Positions 1 to 7,144 of a stretch of DNA of 21,008 nucleotides are shown here, in pieces (position 1 is the stretch's first letter; each line of letters opens with the position of its first letter). The notes beneath the pieces are model-generated. The model worked only from the letters and a program-made list of their open reading frames with translations, ran no database searches and was not told the DNA's origin. This stretch comes from JBHIEE01 sp046760445 (GTDB taxonomy: Bacteria; Acidobacteriota; Aminicenantia; JdFR-78). Made by a program: the position numbers and the translations under genes. The stretch lies in NCBI GenBank assembly GCA_046760445.1, contig JBHIEE010000044.1, positions 1-21,008 on the forward strand, written 5' to 3'.

Positions 1-91
1 TCAGATTCCCTCTCAAAGTAATATGATAAAAAGCGCCAGAATATTCTAATCGTAAGGCCTTGCCACATCAGAATAAGAATATCGGTCAATA

Positions 92-124
92 TGTTATATT
101 GTTATATTGCAAGACCTGACCCCA
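92..124. repeat. REP-like sequence next to a gene end
   Basis: An 8-bp unit, TTATATTG, is repeated twice and runs into CAAGACCTGACCCCA, which abuts the stop codon of the gene at 125-469. From memory, GGGGTCAGGTCTTG-type ends occur around IS200-like (Y1/RAYT) transposases and their REP-type repeats. No transposase is visible here, so this is only a resemblance. Confidence 0.3.
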
Positions 125-469
125 TCAGCTTGTGAGGCCATGTTTTGGGTGATATTTACCAAATAGTGCTGCACGCCAACAAATTAGACCTCCGGCAACA
201 AAAATTCCCGTAAGAAACAAACCTATCGGATTAACTTTAAGAACATAAATTGAGCCATGTATCCCTGCATATAAAAGTAAGCTCCCCCATAACATTAAAT
301 TAATACGGGTAGGTATACTCTTTAATTTTCTCGGAAATAATTTTGTTAAAACAATTTGTATTCCAACAGATATAATTGCTAAAAGTCCAAAAATTGAAAA
401 AAATACAATTATATCAATAGGAGTTGGAAGTTTATTGAAAAACTCTATTAGTTTTTGAAATAAAGACAC
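125..469 (-). CDS. Small three-helix membrane protein, unknown function
   Basis: This 114-residue protein is almost entirely hydrophobic. Membrane segments are likely at about residues 19-41, 57-77 and 81-98, separated by a basic loop (KLFPRKLK) and ending in a short polar tail. The start is GTG. A purine-rich AAAGGG lies about 10 bases upstream and no better start is visible. I do not recognise a family and see no catalytic motif. Two repeats lie upstream: the degenerate small-RNA-like element near 641-700 and the E1 repeat near 732-777. Spacing from E1 to the start is about 270 bases, so the leader would be long if E1 is part of the promoter. The stop codon touches the REP-like sequence at 92-124. 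Confidence 0.6.
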   Translation of the reverse strand: MSLFQKLIEFFNKLPTPIDIIVFFSIFGLLAIISVGIQIVLTKLFPRKLKSIPTRINLMLWGSLLLYAGIHGSIYVLKVNPIGLFLTGIFVAGGLICWRAALFGKYHPKHGLTS

Positions 470-631
470 CTTTCTATCACCCTTTCTTAATCTCGGTTAA
501 ATTATAATTTTATTCTCCTATAATTGCAATTAATTATTTTAATTTTTGAGGAATTTAGTAGCTACCAGGCTAGCGGTGTCATGTCTTTACATAAAACATA
601 ATCAATCTCCTCAATGAGTCACCTCTATATT

Positions 632-700
632 ACTTTTTCGCAATTAAGAGGCTGGAGAAGAGCCCACACCTTTCTTTTCGCCCCCTTTGCTCAGTAAAAA
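632..700 (+). ncRNA. Degenerate copy of the repeated small-RNA candidate
   Basis: This copy keeps GAGGCTGGAGAAGAG at 647-661 and the C-rich segment CGCCCCCTTTGCTCAG at 679-694. It has lost the 3' CCAGCCGGC strand that closes the structure in the other copies. It is probably a decayed member of the family seen at about 5029, 9035 and 18412. Confidence 0.35.
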
Positions 701-731
701 ATACCATTTATTAAACATAAATTTTCCCTCC

Positions 732-777
732 ATATATATAAGTCCGATTTTTTAAGAATTTTATTGGGATTTTTTAA
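732..777. repeat. E1 intergenic repeat, copy 1
   Basis: The core reads ATATATAAGTCCGATTTTTT followed by AATTTTATTGGGATTTTTT. It belongs to a family with copies near 2477, 4964, 7015, 8534 and 9124, each upstream of a minus-strand gene. Role unknown; it could be promoter-associated (minus strand) or part of a plus-strand transcript. Confidence 0.55.
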
Positions 778-835
778 AAAAAATTTAAAATTTATTGAAA
801 TTGAGAGATTTGTTGAGATTAAGATATCAAAAAAA

Positions 836-849
836 TAAAGAGGGCTTTA
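836..849 (-). terminator. Weak terminator-like hairpin after the secreted protein gene
   Basis: Read on the minus strand, TAAAG-CCCT-CTTTA is followed directly by ATTTTTTT-type sequence, 30-45 bases after the stop of the gene at 880-2271. The stem is only 5 bp and AT-rich, so this is tentative. Confidence 0.3.
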
Positions 850-879
850 CCATATGAATGTATGGGGATTAATATCCAG

Positions 880-2271
880 TTATCTTTTATGAGAAATACT
901 TTTTACTTTCTCAAGTAGGATAGGTTCCATTCCTATTACAATATCTACTCCATCCAATATTTCAGTTCTTCCATCACCATAGTAAACAATATATCGACCG
1001 GGTAAGACTTCACCAAGAGGAATTAATTCACTACTCTGTGACCACACCAAATAAAGTGGATGGCCGTTATTCCTGTCCCTTAATTGATGCACAACCAGAT
1101 TAGGATTTTCTACATTTAAAAGCCCTTCATGATAAGTTGTCTCCATCCGATCCAATATAGCAGGTAGATATCTGGGAGGGTCATTTCTTTCAAGCGCTTC
1201 CTGCAAAGCTTGGGCTTCTGCGGGATGTTCCTTCTCCCAAGTCTCAAAAGCTTGCCGAATTTCAGCAATATTCGCAAATTGAGCCATTATATATTCTGAC
1301 TCATCTTTTTTCCCAATGAAGTTATCAAGCAGCCATTGAATTAGTTCCTCAATAGACACTCTGGGTGATCGCCCATCAGAAGCAATATATCCCTTTGCGA
1401 GTTGATATGGATGAATCATCCAGTTGAAGTGACGAACAGGTCCTGAGTCACCTCGACGAACCATCTCACGCCATTCTATATAGACACGAAGGAAATCGCG
1501 TCGCTGGTATGGAACTGTGCCATAGACCATACCTTCCGGACCATGCTCACGATCTTCACCAATAATTCCACCAATCTCGGATACCTTAATGTAGTTACCT
1601 TGTGTCTCGTGCGGCTCACCCATCCAAGCACCACGGTAGAGATAAAGTCTTCCGCGGCGAGCCCCTACCATAACAAATCGGTTGTCATAGGAATAGGTCT
1701 GGTGGTTGTAATCAAAAAGGTCTTCGTCCATTCCTTGATAGTGTGCATGGCTACCGTGGAAAAACCAGTTATCATAAGAACTGAATCCGTTTTCCTCAAA
1801 AATGCGGTTAATCCAAGGCAAATTATCTTCAAAAACTTGCGAGACCATTAAAGGATCATTGTACTGTTCTTTTGGAATGGTTTGCCAAACATATGGTTGG
1901 TTGCCCTTTATATTTGCATGAAGGTGAGTTCCAAGATGGTGGGGACCACCTGGCATACATAATTTGAAATCTGAAGCATTACCCTGGAGTATGCAGGTTT
2001 CAGCATATACCCCTGTCATCTGAGCACTTATGCGAAGACCTGTTTTTTGAGCTAAGTTTAGATACCACAGCCAACCATCTCGGTGACGGGCATATTCCTT
2101 AAGTATAATTTTTGTATTTGATACCGTTGGCAATGGATCTATATGGACCATTGCAGTAACAAGAATAGGAAGAGGCTCTTCAGATACTGACGACCCGTAT
2201 AAAATCCCAAAAAAGAGTGTCAAAATTATCACGAAAGTAATTTTAATAGGGACTGCTCCTTTTTGTGTCAT
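880..2271 (-). CDS. Secreted protein with polysaccharide-deacetylase-like motifs
   Basis: This 463-residue protein has an N-terminal signal sequence or anchor at about residues 8-28, after a short basic start. The N-terminal half carries metal-site-like patterns: VHID (H43, D45), GTHLH (H116, H118) and HGSHAH (H172-H177). Strand-plus-HxD followed by HxH resembles metal-dependent deacetylases of the NodB/CE4 fold, but the classical TFDD motif is not seen, so the assignment is an inference. The C-terminal third (from about residue 310) is rich in helix and Glu/Arg, and the last 70 residues look like a small beta domain. The start ATG has a strong AAAGGAGG seven bases upstream. An E1 repeat lies about 205 bases upstream. 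Likely exported; substrate unknown. A hydrolase of another NodB-like family is an alternative. Confidence 0.6.
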   Translation of the reverse strand: MTQKGAVPIKITFVIILTLFFGILYGSSVSEEPLPILVTAMVHIDPLPTVSNTKIILKEYARHRDGWLWYLNLAQKTGLRISAQMTGVYAETCILQGNASDFKLCMPGGPHHLGTHLHANIKGNQPYVWQTIPKEQYNDPLMVSQVFEDNLPWINRIFEENGFSSYDNWFFHGSHAHYQGMDEDLFDYNHQTYSYDNRFVMVGARRGRLYLYRGAWMGEPHETQGNYIKVSEIGGIIGEDREHGPEGMVYGTVPYQRRDFLRVYIEWREMVRRGDSGPVRHFNWMIHPYQLAKGYIASDGRSPRVSIEELIQWLLDNFIGKKDESEYIMAQFANIAEIRQAFETWEKEHPAEAQALQEALERNDPPRYLPAILDRMETTYHEGLLNVENPNLVVHQLRDRNNGHPLYLVWSQSSELIPLGEVLPGRYIVYYGDGRTEILDGVDIVIGMEPILLEKVKSISHKR

Positions 2272-2476
2272 TTCAATTCCTCCTTTGATTGTTAATGTAT
2301 TTTACTTTCATATTGTGATTTTATAACTGGTGTAGATAACCAGAGAAGAGATGATTCCATTCTCCAGTGAATTATCAATACTCTGGGCAAAAATACAATT
2401 TCAGTTTTCCTTATTCATTACATTAGACAATTTCTCATTAAAAATCTTGGCAATTTTCAATTCAATAAAAATTAGT

Positions 2477-2543
2477 AGTATGTCCGATTTTTTTAGGAAA
2501 GAGACTTATTGAGATTAATTGAGACTGAGAGATTAATAGAGAT
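2477..2543. repeat. E1 repeat copy 2 with a 10-bp periodic tail
   Basis: TATGTCCGATTTTTTTAGG (E1 core) is followed at 2501-2543 by imperfect 10-bp units of the type GAGACTTATT, GAGATTAATT, GAGACTGAGA. Copy 1 (around 795-825) has a similar GAGATT-rich tail. This is the main content of the 2272-2657 gap; I see no gene there. Confidence 0.5.
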
Positions 2544-2657
2544 TGTTTCAAATTTTAAGGACTGCCTCTCTTCAACTTCTTTTTTATTATAATGTAAAAC
2601 CTGAGTTCATCGTCCATCTTCTTTATCCAGGCGAAGCCATTTTTTAAACAATTCAAA

Positions 2658-3044
2658 CTATATTTTTGATATCTCTGATTTCAGCTTCTTAATCGTTATT
2701 CTAAGTTTATACTTTGCATATAACAATCCTATAATTTTTCCTAAAAGAGCTCCTGTGAGCAGAATTAAAAGTCCATACTTAATGGATTGCCAATTAAAGA
2801 TGCTGGTTTTTTTGAAATACAGCATTCCTATTAATATATAGACTAAAATTGACGAAAAAGAGAAAATTGCTCCTGTTTCACAGCCGCAAGAAAAAAAATA
2901 CCTATTTATTTTCTTTTCAAACTCTTTGGCTCTGCTTTTATCCAACCCTTCCACATCTATTTTTATTCTTTCAAACTTGTTTCTATTCTTTTTAGAGAAA
3001 AGTGATTGTATAGAATCGCTATTGGTTATTTTAAAGTCATACAT
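2658..3044 (-). CDS. Small two-helix membrane protein beside the metalloprotease
   Basis: The protein has 128 residues. A charged N-terminal half (about 1-48, with a Lys/Glu-rich helix) leads into a conserved-looking SCGCETG motif (C53, C55), then membrane segments at about 58-77 and 90-109 and a basic tail. No family is recognised. It starts 47 bases after the stop of the metalloprotease gene and has no E1 repeat or obvious promoter of its own. Co-transcription with the protease is therefore likely. No clear Shine-Dalgarno precedes the ATG, which leaves the exact start uncertain or suggests translational coupling. A role as partner, anchor or immunity-type protein for the protease is conceivable but only inferred from position. 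Confidence 0.6.
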   Translation of the reverse strand: MYDFKITNSDSIQSLFSKKNRNKFERIKIDVEGLDKSRAKEFEKKINRYFFSCGCETGAIFSFSSILVYILIGMLYFKKTSIFNWQSIKYGLLILLTGALLGKIIGLLYAKYKLRITIKKLKSEISKI

Positions 3045-3091
3045 TGGCTAAGCTTATTTATTCACTGGTGATATTTTTTTATTATTTACAT

Positions 3092-4855
3092 TTACGGCAA
3101 GCACGAGTCTTTAGCCACTTGCGTTATCCATCTCCATACTTCCTGAGCATCTTTTCTGGTGAAATATGGCTCTCCAGATAACATCGCATATTCAAGAAAA
3201 GTATTGAAGGTCACTTTTTCCTCGGCTGCACTGTAACTGAACATAATATATTCAAATCCATCATGCCCTTCATGACATAACCCGAAATAGTGCCCTAACT
3301 CATGAATTAACACATACTTGAATACATATTCAGGTACTCTGTCTCTAAATGAGACTCCACTTTTTCGGATATACTTAGTCCGTTGAAGAGAATTATCAAT
3401 ACTGTCGGGACAGGGATTTTTATAAGGAGGGGGCCTGAACCATGAAGTTAATCCATTAAGGGTATCGCTTTCGTACAGAAATATTGCTACTGCAGGCACG
3501 CTACATAGATTATCACCTACTCCCTTCCGCCCAAACTCTGTAAACAGTTCATCATGTTTGTTAGTTGGTAAAGGTATAAAGGTGGAATCTGTTATTTCAT
3601 AGTCTCTGATTCGCCCCCAGGACAATTCAAGTCCTATCTGATAGGCTTTTCTCTTAGCAACCTGCAAGTATCGTTCGAAGTTATCCAGCTTGATGGGATA
3701 AACCGTGAATTCCGGGACAGCCTCGGGACCTTCCTCAATAAACAATTCGAGATCGCTACGGGGAACAGTTATTTCAGTGCCTGTATAAACCACTTTTCCG
3801 TTTATCCTCTTGGTTGAAGTTGCCCATTTATCATCACAGAGTGATACATAACCGGCAATACGATAGAGATCGATCACACCTTCCTTATGCAAGTTTTGTA
3901 AGAAAACGCTGGATCGGATGCAAAGGCTTCTGGGGTCTATTGTAATAGGTAAGCCCATCGGGCGACTGTATAATCCTATTAATTCTATTGAACGCTCAAT
4001 TCTTTCTTTATCATCACCAAACTCCTTGTTCAGCGCTCTTTCAATAATATCCCTTAAATCTGCCAAATGGAAATTATCTCTCGGGCCTCCTATTCCTATT
4101 TCAAACGGTACTCTCACGGGGAGAAGTATTAATCTGCCAATTTGAACACCGAGATTTGTTATGCCTGCAGTGATTCTACACCAGTCAAGCTTCAATATTC
4201 CGAAAAGAATATCCTGAACAGCATCTATAATACCCCGAACTATGTTAATGGCATGTTTTACAAGGTTTAAGAGTCCTTTAACAAGTCCCAGGAGCCAGGT
4301 ACCTATTGGACCAAAAGATTCAGCCAACGCATCCAAAAGTCGTTCAACATCCTCGATGAACTCAACCACATCATCCAATAAGCTTTTAGCAAAATCAACA
4401 ATATCTTCAACGATGTCAAGGAAATCGGTCCATATATCGTAAATAGATTTGAAAGCTGCCACGGGGTCGGTGAAAAGACAGACGACAAAAGATACCAACC
4501 ATTTTATGATTCTTGTAATAATTTTGACTATGACATCTACCACAACCATTACAATCTTACAGACCAGATAAGTCACCCATTTTATAACTGTCGTTACCAC
4601 CCATGTGACCACTTTCACCACCAGAGTGACAATCCAGCAAAACCACTTATTGCAGCAGAGGCACCACCATTTGCATTTTTTTCTTTTGCATTTCCTTTCT
4701 TGTTTATTTACCCATTTTTCTACTGGTTTGCGCACTTTTTCTTCAATTTTCTTTTTTACTTCGGTGCATTGCTTTTTGGCTTTAGTAATGAACTCCTCTA
4801 CTGGGATTTGGACCTCTTTCGTAATCCATTTTTTAACTGTTTGACAAGCCCCCAT
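3092..4855 (-). CDS. Metzincin-type metalloprotease with a long hydrophobic/amphipathic helical N-terminus
   Basis: This 587-residue protein has three visible parts. Residues 1-73 are Lys/Cys-rich, with a dense cysteine cluster (C56, C61, C65, C67, C68, C73). Residues 71-130 form an unbroken Val/Ile/Trp-rich stretch broken only by Lys or Arg at 81, 92, 100, 111, 115 and 118, a spacing that puts the charges on one face of a helix. Residues 130-225 continue as acidic-amphipathic helices. The C-terminal domain carries HELGHYFGLCH at 518-528, the HExxHxxGxxH zinc site of metzincins, and a Met at 538 suited to the Met-turn (EYIMFSYS). No classical signal peptide is present. AAAGGAGG lies just upstream of the ATG, and an E1 repeat and a full copy of the small-RNA candidate lie in the same upstream gap. 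The helix array could insert in membranes or mediate assembly; delivery as a toxin or effector is an inference only. The protease assignment is firm, the biological role is not. Confidence 0.8.
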   Translation of the reverse strand: MGACQTVKKWITKEVQIPVEEFITKAKKQCTEVKKKIEEKVRKPVEKWVNKQERKCKRKKCKWWCLCCNKWFCWIVTLVVKVVTWVVTTVIKWVTYLVCKIVMVVVDVIVKIITRIIKWLVSFVVCLFTDPVAAFKSIYDIWTDFLDIVEDIVDFAKSLLDDVVEFIEDVERLLDALAESFGPIGTWLLGLVKGLLNLVKHAINIVRGIIDAVQDILFGILKLDWCRITAGITNLGVQIGRLILLPVRVPFEIGIGGPRDNFHLADLRDIIERALNKEFGDDKERIERSIELIGLYSRPMGLPITIDPRSLCIRSSVFLQNLHKEGVIDLYRIAGYVSLCDDKWATSTKRINGKVVYTGTEITVPRSDLELFIEEGPEAVPEFTVYPIKLDNFERYLQVAKRKAYQIGLELSWGRIRDYEITDSTFIPLPTNKHDELFTEFGRKGVGDNLCSVPAVAIFLYESDTLNGLTSWFRPPPYKNPCPDSIDNSLQRTKYIRKSGVSFRDRVPEYVFKYVLIHELGHYFGLCHEGHDGFEYIMFSYSAAEEKVTFNTFLEYAMLSGEPYFTRKDAQEVWRWITQVAKDSCLP

Positions 4856-4963
4856 TTTATACCTCCTTTGTAAAATTTATGGGAATTTGTTTTTTGTTAA
4901 TTCGCAATTTCCTTGCACTTTTATTATTTCTATCCACTATTATTTCTCAAAATATTTATCCAT

Positions 4964-5006
4964 TTATATAATAAGTCCGTTTTTGAGGAAATTTTATCGG
5001 GTTCGG
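4964..5006. repeat. E1 intergenic repeat, copy 3
   Basis: TATATAATAAGTCCGTTTTT followed by GAGGAAATTTTATCGGG. It lies about 110 bases upstream of the metalloprotease start and just before the small-RNA candidate at 5029. Confidence 0.55.
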
Positions 5007-5015
5007 TCTTTTTTA

Positions 5016-5105
5016 TATAGTACAAATAGCTCTCTTGGGCCGGCTGGAGAGGGTCCACTTCTAATGACCATCACCCCCCTTTTGCTGATCCAGCCGGCAA
5101 CTTTC
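5016..5105 (+). ncRNA. Candidate small RNA with pseudoknot potential (copy 2)
   Basis: A -10-like TATAGT at 5016-5021 is followed eight bases later by CTCTCT (5030-5035). That can pair with AGAGGG (5048-5053). The enclosed GCCGGCTGGA (5039-5048) pairs perfectly with TCCAGCCGGC (5089-5098). The two helices interlock as an H-type pseudoknot, or exclude each other as alternative folds. The long loop holds the conserved CATCACCCCCCTTTTGCTGA. A T-rich tail (ACTTTCTTTTA) follows. No open reading frame fits. Not recognised as a known riboswitch class. Strand is chosen from the -10 box and T-tail position. Confidence 0.5.
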
Positions 5106-5359
5106 TTTTAATATAAATTTTTGTCTTATTTTCTCCTCTACTTATACAGTCTTTTTTGGAAGGAAAAATATTTGATTTTTTTTAATTTTTTAGGATACTG
5201 ATAATTTAAATGAATCTGTATATTCAAAAGCAGTAAAATTTTTTCTAAGAAGGCTAAAATGGAGCACTATTCAATTGCGAAAAAGTGTTTTGAGGAAAAT
5301 ATTAAGCTTTATGCAAATAACCTTTACTTCGCTAGAAAGGAGAAATAGTGCTTGTTGGT
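5106..5359. other. AT-rich gap with no recognised feature
   Basis: I see no gene or clear regulatory site here. A short TCAATTGCGAAAAAGTGT at about 5271 matches, in reverse complement, the CTTTTTCGCAATT near 632, so it may be another repeat fragment. Confidence 0.3.
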
Positions 5360-6778
5360 TTAGAATTTGATTTCTCTTGCTTCCTTGAGTTCCTCATTTC
5401 TCTTTTTGATAGCCTCTCTCAGCTCCTCGCCAATTCCACCAGCCATCGGAGCAACACCAGTAATCCTATTGTTCTCCCCATTATCGATATAACTATTATG
5501 TCCCATTCCTGAACCAATGATTAAATTGTCGTGAGTTCCCTCATCAAGAAAAAAATGACACAGATCAGGTAAAAATTGGTTAACGTTGTTTGCCTGCAAG
5601 GTTTCATGATGGGCAGCATAGAATATTACAGGATCACCGTTTTCATCAAAATAACCTTTCCAACCTAACCAGAAAGCTGTCAAACCTGAACCCTTTATTT
5701 TATTCTGTCCATAATAATTGTCATGAGCCTCTGTATAAATTCCTGCAAAACTATTCGGTGCCATATTAATCTCATTCTTGCTCACTGTATGTCCAGATGA
5801 TGCATCTTCATCAATTAAAATGCCCATCCGAGTCATATTAAATAGCTTATTTTTCTCAATAACAGCTCCTTCTGCTTCTATTTTTATTCCATCCTCCCAC
5901 CATCCAGATATATAAACGCCCCATCTACTATTGAACAAAGAGTTAGAAGAAATAACAGTTCCTTTCCTGGCTCCAGAATTGAGAATTCCAAAACGTTCAC
6001 AATCTATGGAATTTTGCTTAACAACAAAATTTGTACTTGAGAGAATCACTAGACCCCATCTACCTGTATTAATTTTATTTTCAAGGACATGTACAAATGT
6101 ATCTTCAGGCTGCCAATCCTGGTGGTCCTTGCTATTATACCAAGATATATACATGCCCCCTCTATCTGTAGATATGTCATTATTCTGAGTCAGAATATCC
6201 CCTCTTACATTAGCTATTGAGATAGCGTCACGATGAATGTCTGAAAATGTACAATTTTTTACTGTTACATTTCTCATACTGGGAAGACAATATTCATTGA
6301 CGAGTGGTTCAATAACTACATTGTTCCAAACAGCTATCCCTCTCATGAATATTTGAATAGTCAAACCGTCAAAAGTAACATCCCTGGTCGCGTCTGAATC
6401 CCGCACATGAAAAGCATTTAGCCCTTTTGCGTAAAGTCCAGCACCATTTTCGCTCTCGCGTCCTTTGATTATAGTACCTTTTTCGCCTTTAATAATGAGA
6501 CTCTTATCGATAATGTTAATTGCTCCCTCATTTGCATACCTTGGCACAATAGGAGCATCGCTGAAATCATAAGTCCCTGCATGAAAGTAGATAGTGTCTC
6601 CATCTGTAGCACCATTAACCACTGCTTGAATTTCTTCTCGACTCATTTCTGGATACACATCCCATACAGTTCCCTCAGTTTGTTTCTTTTTCGCAATGGC
6701 TAAGTTTACAGAGATTAAAATAATTATTGAAGAAATAGTAAAAAGAATTAAAAGTTGCTTGTGAAATCTTTTAAACAT
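5360..6778 (-). CDS. Secreted right-handed parallel beta-helix protein
   Basis: The protein has 472 residues from the ATG at 6778. That ATG is preferred to the TTG at 6781 because AAAGGAG ends six bases before it. A signal peptide covers about residues 1-29 (basic MFKRFHK, hydrophobic core, then an AIA-K type cleavage site). The mature part opens with EEIQAVVNGATDGDTIYFHAG, the usual first strand of pectate-lyase/NosD-like beta-helices. It then runs through about ten coils with repeated G-I/V-x-N/S patterns (for example GIAVWNN, GMYISWYN, WGVYISGW, MGILIDED, AGIYTEAH). No pectate lyase Asp/Lys catalytic set could be identified, so the activity may be carbohydrate binding or hydrolysis or purely structural. 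The C-terminus is a charged helix (IKKRNEELKEAREIKF). Single gene with an E1 repeat about 240 bases upstream. Confidence 0.75.
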   Translation of the reverse strand: MFKRFHKQLLILFTISSIIILISVNLAIAKKKQTEGTVWDVYPEMSREEIQAVVNGATDGDTIYFHAGTYDFSDAPIVPRYANEGAINIIDKSLIIKGEKGTIIKGRESENGAGLYAKGLNAFHVRDSDATRDVTFDGLTIQIFMRGIAVWNNVVIEPLVNEYCLPSMRNVTVKNCTFSDIHRDAISIANVRGDILTQNNDISTDRGGMYISWYNSKDHQDWQPEDTFVHVLENKINTGRWGLVILSSTNFVVKQNSIDCERFGILNSGARKGTVISSNSLFNSRWGVYISGWWEDGIKIEAEGAVIEKNKLFNMTRMGILIDEDASSGHTVSKNEINMAPNSFAGIYTEAHDNYYGQNKIKGSGLTAFWLGWKGYFDENGDPVIFYAAHHETLQANNVNQFLPDLCHFFLDEGTHDNLIIGSGMGHNSYIDNGENNRITGVAPMAGGIGEELREAIKKRNEELKEAREIKF

Positions 6779-6784
6779 CAAACT

Positions 6785-6791
6785 CTCCTTT
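6785..6791 (-). promoter_or_regulatory. Ribosome binding site that sets the beta-helix gene start
   Basis: AAAGGAG on the minus strand ends six bases before the ATG at 6778. The in-frame TTG three bases earlier would be too close. Confidence 0.7.
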
Positions 6792-7014
6792 CACTAAATT
6801 TTGCTTTTGAATTCATAATTATGATTTTTGACTTATCTTTTGGCATCACCTCCTTTTTTCATTTTTGAGGCATTAATCTGTCTTCTCTCCTTAAATTACT
6901 ATTGCAATTGTTGTAGAAAAGGGAATAGGAATTATCTCTTTTGGCCTAAATCCAATTCTTTCTCCTTTTCTGCTCATTTTATAGATTCCTATCTTTTGCC
7001 TTAATTTTCTCCTC

Positions 7015-7080
7015 TCTATAATAAGTCCGTTTTTCTCGAAATTTTATTGGGCTTTGTTAAAAATACAGCCTTTCAACGAG
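7015..7080. repeat. E1 intergenic repeat, copy 4
   Basis: CTATAATAAGTCCGTTTTTC continues into TCGAAATTTTATTGGG and is nearly identical to copy 6 over about 50 bases. TTTCTCG (7032-7038) and CGAGAAA near 7077-7083 form an inverted pair around it. It is the only clear feature of the 6779-7144 gap apart from the ribosome binding site. Confidence 0.6.
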
Positions 7081-7144
7081 AAATTTTAGTAAAAATAACA
7101 TACGCGTGAAATAATTAATTAAGTGAAGTTGCTACATTCATCTC

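Noticed and set aside
2366..3405. GAATTATCAATACT shared by the gap at about 2366 and the protease gene at about 3390
   Set aside because: It is only about 14 bases with no extended similarity, so chance is likely.
5029..5105. Known riboswitch (c-di-GMP-I, glycine, TPP, fluoride)
   Set aside because: None of the conserved cores of these classes is present, and the element does not lead into a gene on its own strand.
4887..5111. 74-residue plus-strand frame
   Set aside because: It covers the E1 repeat and small-RNA candidate copy 2; the apparent coding potential comes from the repeats.
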